A stretch of 64,000 bases of DNA from Aulostomus chinensis (lineage: Eukaryota > Chordata > Actinopteri > Syngnathiformes > Aulostomidae). The stretch is from NCBI GenBank assembly GCA_037954235.1, contig JBBMOA010000018.1, positions 9,957,501-10,021,500 on the forward strand, written 5' to 3'. Each line of letters begins with the position of its first letter. Positions within the stretch are counted from its first letter, which is position 1. Shown piece by piece: positions 62,480-64,000 of the stretch. A model generated the notes under the pieces. That model did no database searches, was not told where the DNA came from, and saw only the letters and a program-made list of their open reading frames with translations. The position numbers and the translations under genes were made by a program.

Positions 62480-62880
62480 AACCCATAAAGAGGTCTTTAT
62501 GTCTGAGTGGACAGTGTCACTTTTTGGAGTCAACTTTGACGAGATGAATGTGCGTGGCGAGCTTGAATGCTTCGCAGCTGGGTGTGAGCCGGGCGCTGGT
62601 GACAGCGGGTACCAGGGCACAAATCCCATGGCAGAAAGGGCATCTTTGTTTGGCCCAGGTGCTCTCTGGATGCACTGCTCTTACATCCTGTGCAGCCTCA
62701 TTCATTATGCATGAGCCGTACATTTAAAATCATGAGCTTCCTGTCAAAAGCCAGAAAGAGCCAGCCTGGCCAAGTGCTCTTTCTGTGGCTTCAGAGGGAG
62801 AATAGAAGTGTAACATTTTCAAGGCACTGAAAAGGCCTAAAGTGAAGGCTATTGTGGCGCAGGCATGCGTTCTGAAAACA
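62480..62880. promoter_or_regulatory. Conserved-element-like block
   Basis: The sequence is non-repetitive and fairly GC-balanced, with CATTCATTATGCATGAGCCG and a TTAAAATCATGAGCTTCCTG segment. Frames on both strands (62499-62714 plus, 62517-62723 minus) are open, as often seen in sequence with few stops, but neither shows a domain. Its regulatory role is inferred from texture alone. Confidence 0.2.
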
Positions 62881-62944
62881 TATTATAGCTGCAACTTTCT
62901 GTTATACAAGGTCTTTTAAAGCAGTCAATGCTTTTTAGCCCCCA

Positions 62945-63260
62945 CTTTTGCAGTTGCAGACCTCCTAAACAGGCTCTGTATGGACCATATAAATATGCAT
63001 GTAATGTGTTTGGTTCAGCTTTTTAGTAAGCTTTCGGTGGTAGCCATTCGTCATCAGGGTCCACTCCTCTCATGTGCCCAACTGCTCCCATGAGAAGATG
63101 TGGCTCAGTAATTACAGGAGGATTACAATAATCTACGTGTGGAAGCTGAACCTCCCTTCCAGCCTTTGTGGCTCAGCACAAGATGAATCCAGTACAATTA
63201 AGCCATTTTGTCTCACTGCATGACTGTTCATTAGCATTATCTACACCAGTGGCTCCAGCT
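62945..63260. promoter_or_regulatory. Conserved-element-like block with octamer-like site
   Basis: It contains TATAAATATGCATGTAAT (62987-63004), which includes an ATATGCATG POU/octamer-like core, followed by CAGTAATTACAGGAGGATTA and GTACAATTAAGCC. It is non-repetitive and not open in any frame. A weak enhancer candidate. Confidence 0.2.
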
Positions 63261-64000
63261 CTCAGACTGGGCTCCCCTCCGGTTCTCATCATTGCATCAG
63301 TTCCCTAGGTTACAGCTCAGTCTCCTGGAGTCTGGGGTCAAAGGGGTCAACGCCTAATGATGTGATCAGACTACTAGAGTTACTCCTGGTAGGATCTCAG
63401 CTGAGGTCTCTTTTACACAGTCCAAGTCACACACCCTTATCGTCATTCTGTGACAGAAGAAACTCGCTTAATTCTGGCTGACTTTCAGGGGCTTTATTTT
63501 TTTAAACCAGTTACTTCTACAGGGATGCTGCCCCTCTAGTTATAGGGATCATAACCCCGAACAACATAGCCTGAAGCAGCTCTTCCCACCAGCCAGCTAG
63601 TCAATATGACGAGGTCTTGAGCAATTGGCCCATGCAGGGACACCACAGGTGGGGACATTAACCATTAAAGAGACATTTCTGCTGACCGTCTGGGGATGGA
63701 GGAGATCTCTCAGCTTCCTCGAGGGCTTGAAATGGTCAGCTGGGGTAAACAGGATTTAGGGAGTGAAAACCCCTTATCAGGGCTTACAAGGATGAGACCA
63801 TATAGCTGCTTAAGCAAATCCCAGAGTTGTGTGCCTGCTAATAATAGCAAAGATGTTACAAAATCGCAGCCTGTTGATTTATAGTTACAATTTTAGTGCC
63901 AAGATCAACAAAAAAAAATCAACACTGCAGTTTGTCTTCAATTGAAACTTCTCATTTCCAACCATATTTGCACTGTCGTATCATTATATTTATTGAACTG
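63261..64000. other. Non-coding stretch to the window end
   Basis: No gene, RNA or repeat is recognised. The 62-codon frame at 63696-63884 has no domain. Confidence 0.6.

Noticed and set aside
1..64000. CRISPR arrays, prokaryotic operons, phage or defence systems, rRNA or tRNA genes, viral insertions
   Set aside because: None of the expected signals is present: no regularly spaced conserved repeats with unique spacers, no long ORFs in series, no complete tRNA fold outside the SINE heads, and no recognisable viral gene remnant.

Overview
This window looks like non-coding nuclear DNA from a bony fish, probably a percomorph teleost. Three observations support that: tRNA-derived SINEs with GATG tails, a second interspersed repeat (22580-22900) of a type I recall as common in percomorph genomes, and very many (CA)n/(GT)n microsatellites. 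The organism call rests on recalled repeat families and not on a search. I found no protein-coding gene, rRNA or tRNA gene, CRISPR array, or bacterial-type operon. The longest open frames (about 110-190 codons) are antisense to a SINE, run through microsatellites, or lie in AT-rich DNA. None shows a protein family I recognise.

Layout. 1-4.8 kb: unique sequence with a short open frame cut by the left edge, a homeodomain-motif-rich AT block (about 1.1-1.3 kb) and a 19-bp palindrome made of two E-boxes (1795-1813). 4.8-5.2 kb: SINE copy 1, with Pol III A and B boxes and a perfect 12-bp target-site duplication. 5.2-22 kb: unique DNA with microsatellites and a few blocks resembling conserved non-coding elements. 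22-31 kb: the repeat-rich part, holding several degenerate interspersed repeats, SINE copy 2, four CTCF-like motifs (two minus, then two plus) and a strong Z-DNA tract at 29.8 kb. 31-53 kb: mostly unique DNA with hairpins (33.6, 34.4 and 46.9 kb), three C-rich tracts that are G-quadruplex motifs on the minus strand, a homeodomain-site-rich block at 43.1 kb and one weak exon candidate at 49.3 kb. 53.1-53.5 kb: SINE copy 3. 56.7-57.1 kb: a degenerate minisatellite with a 22-bp unit, several units carrying the E-box CAGCTG. 58-62 kb: (GA)n, (CA)n and a 94-bp perfectly alternating purine-pyrimidine tract. 62.5-63.3 kb: two further blocks resembling conserved elements.

Interpretation. The window is most easily read as intergenic or long-intronic DNA, possibly around a developmental gene, since several AT-rich blocks carry TAATTA-type homeodomain sites. 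That is inference: without alignment to other fish I cannot show conservation, and the neighbouring genes are not visible. No new biological system is evident. The best leads are the divergent CTCF-like motifs, the E-box minisatellite, the long inverted repeats and the Z-DNA tracts.
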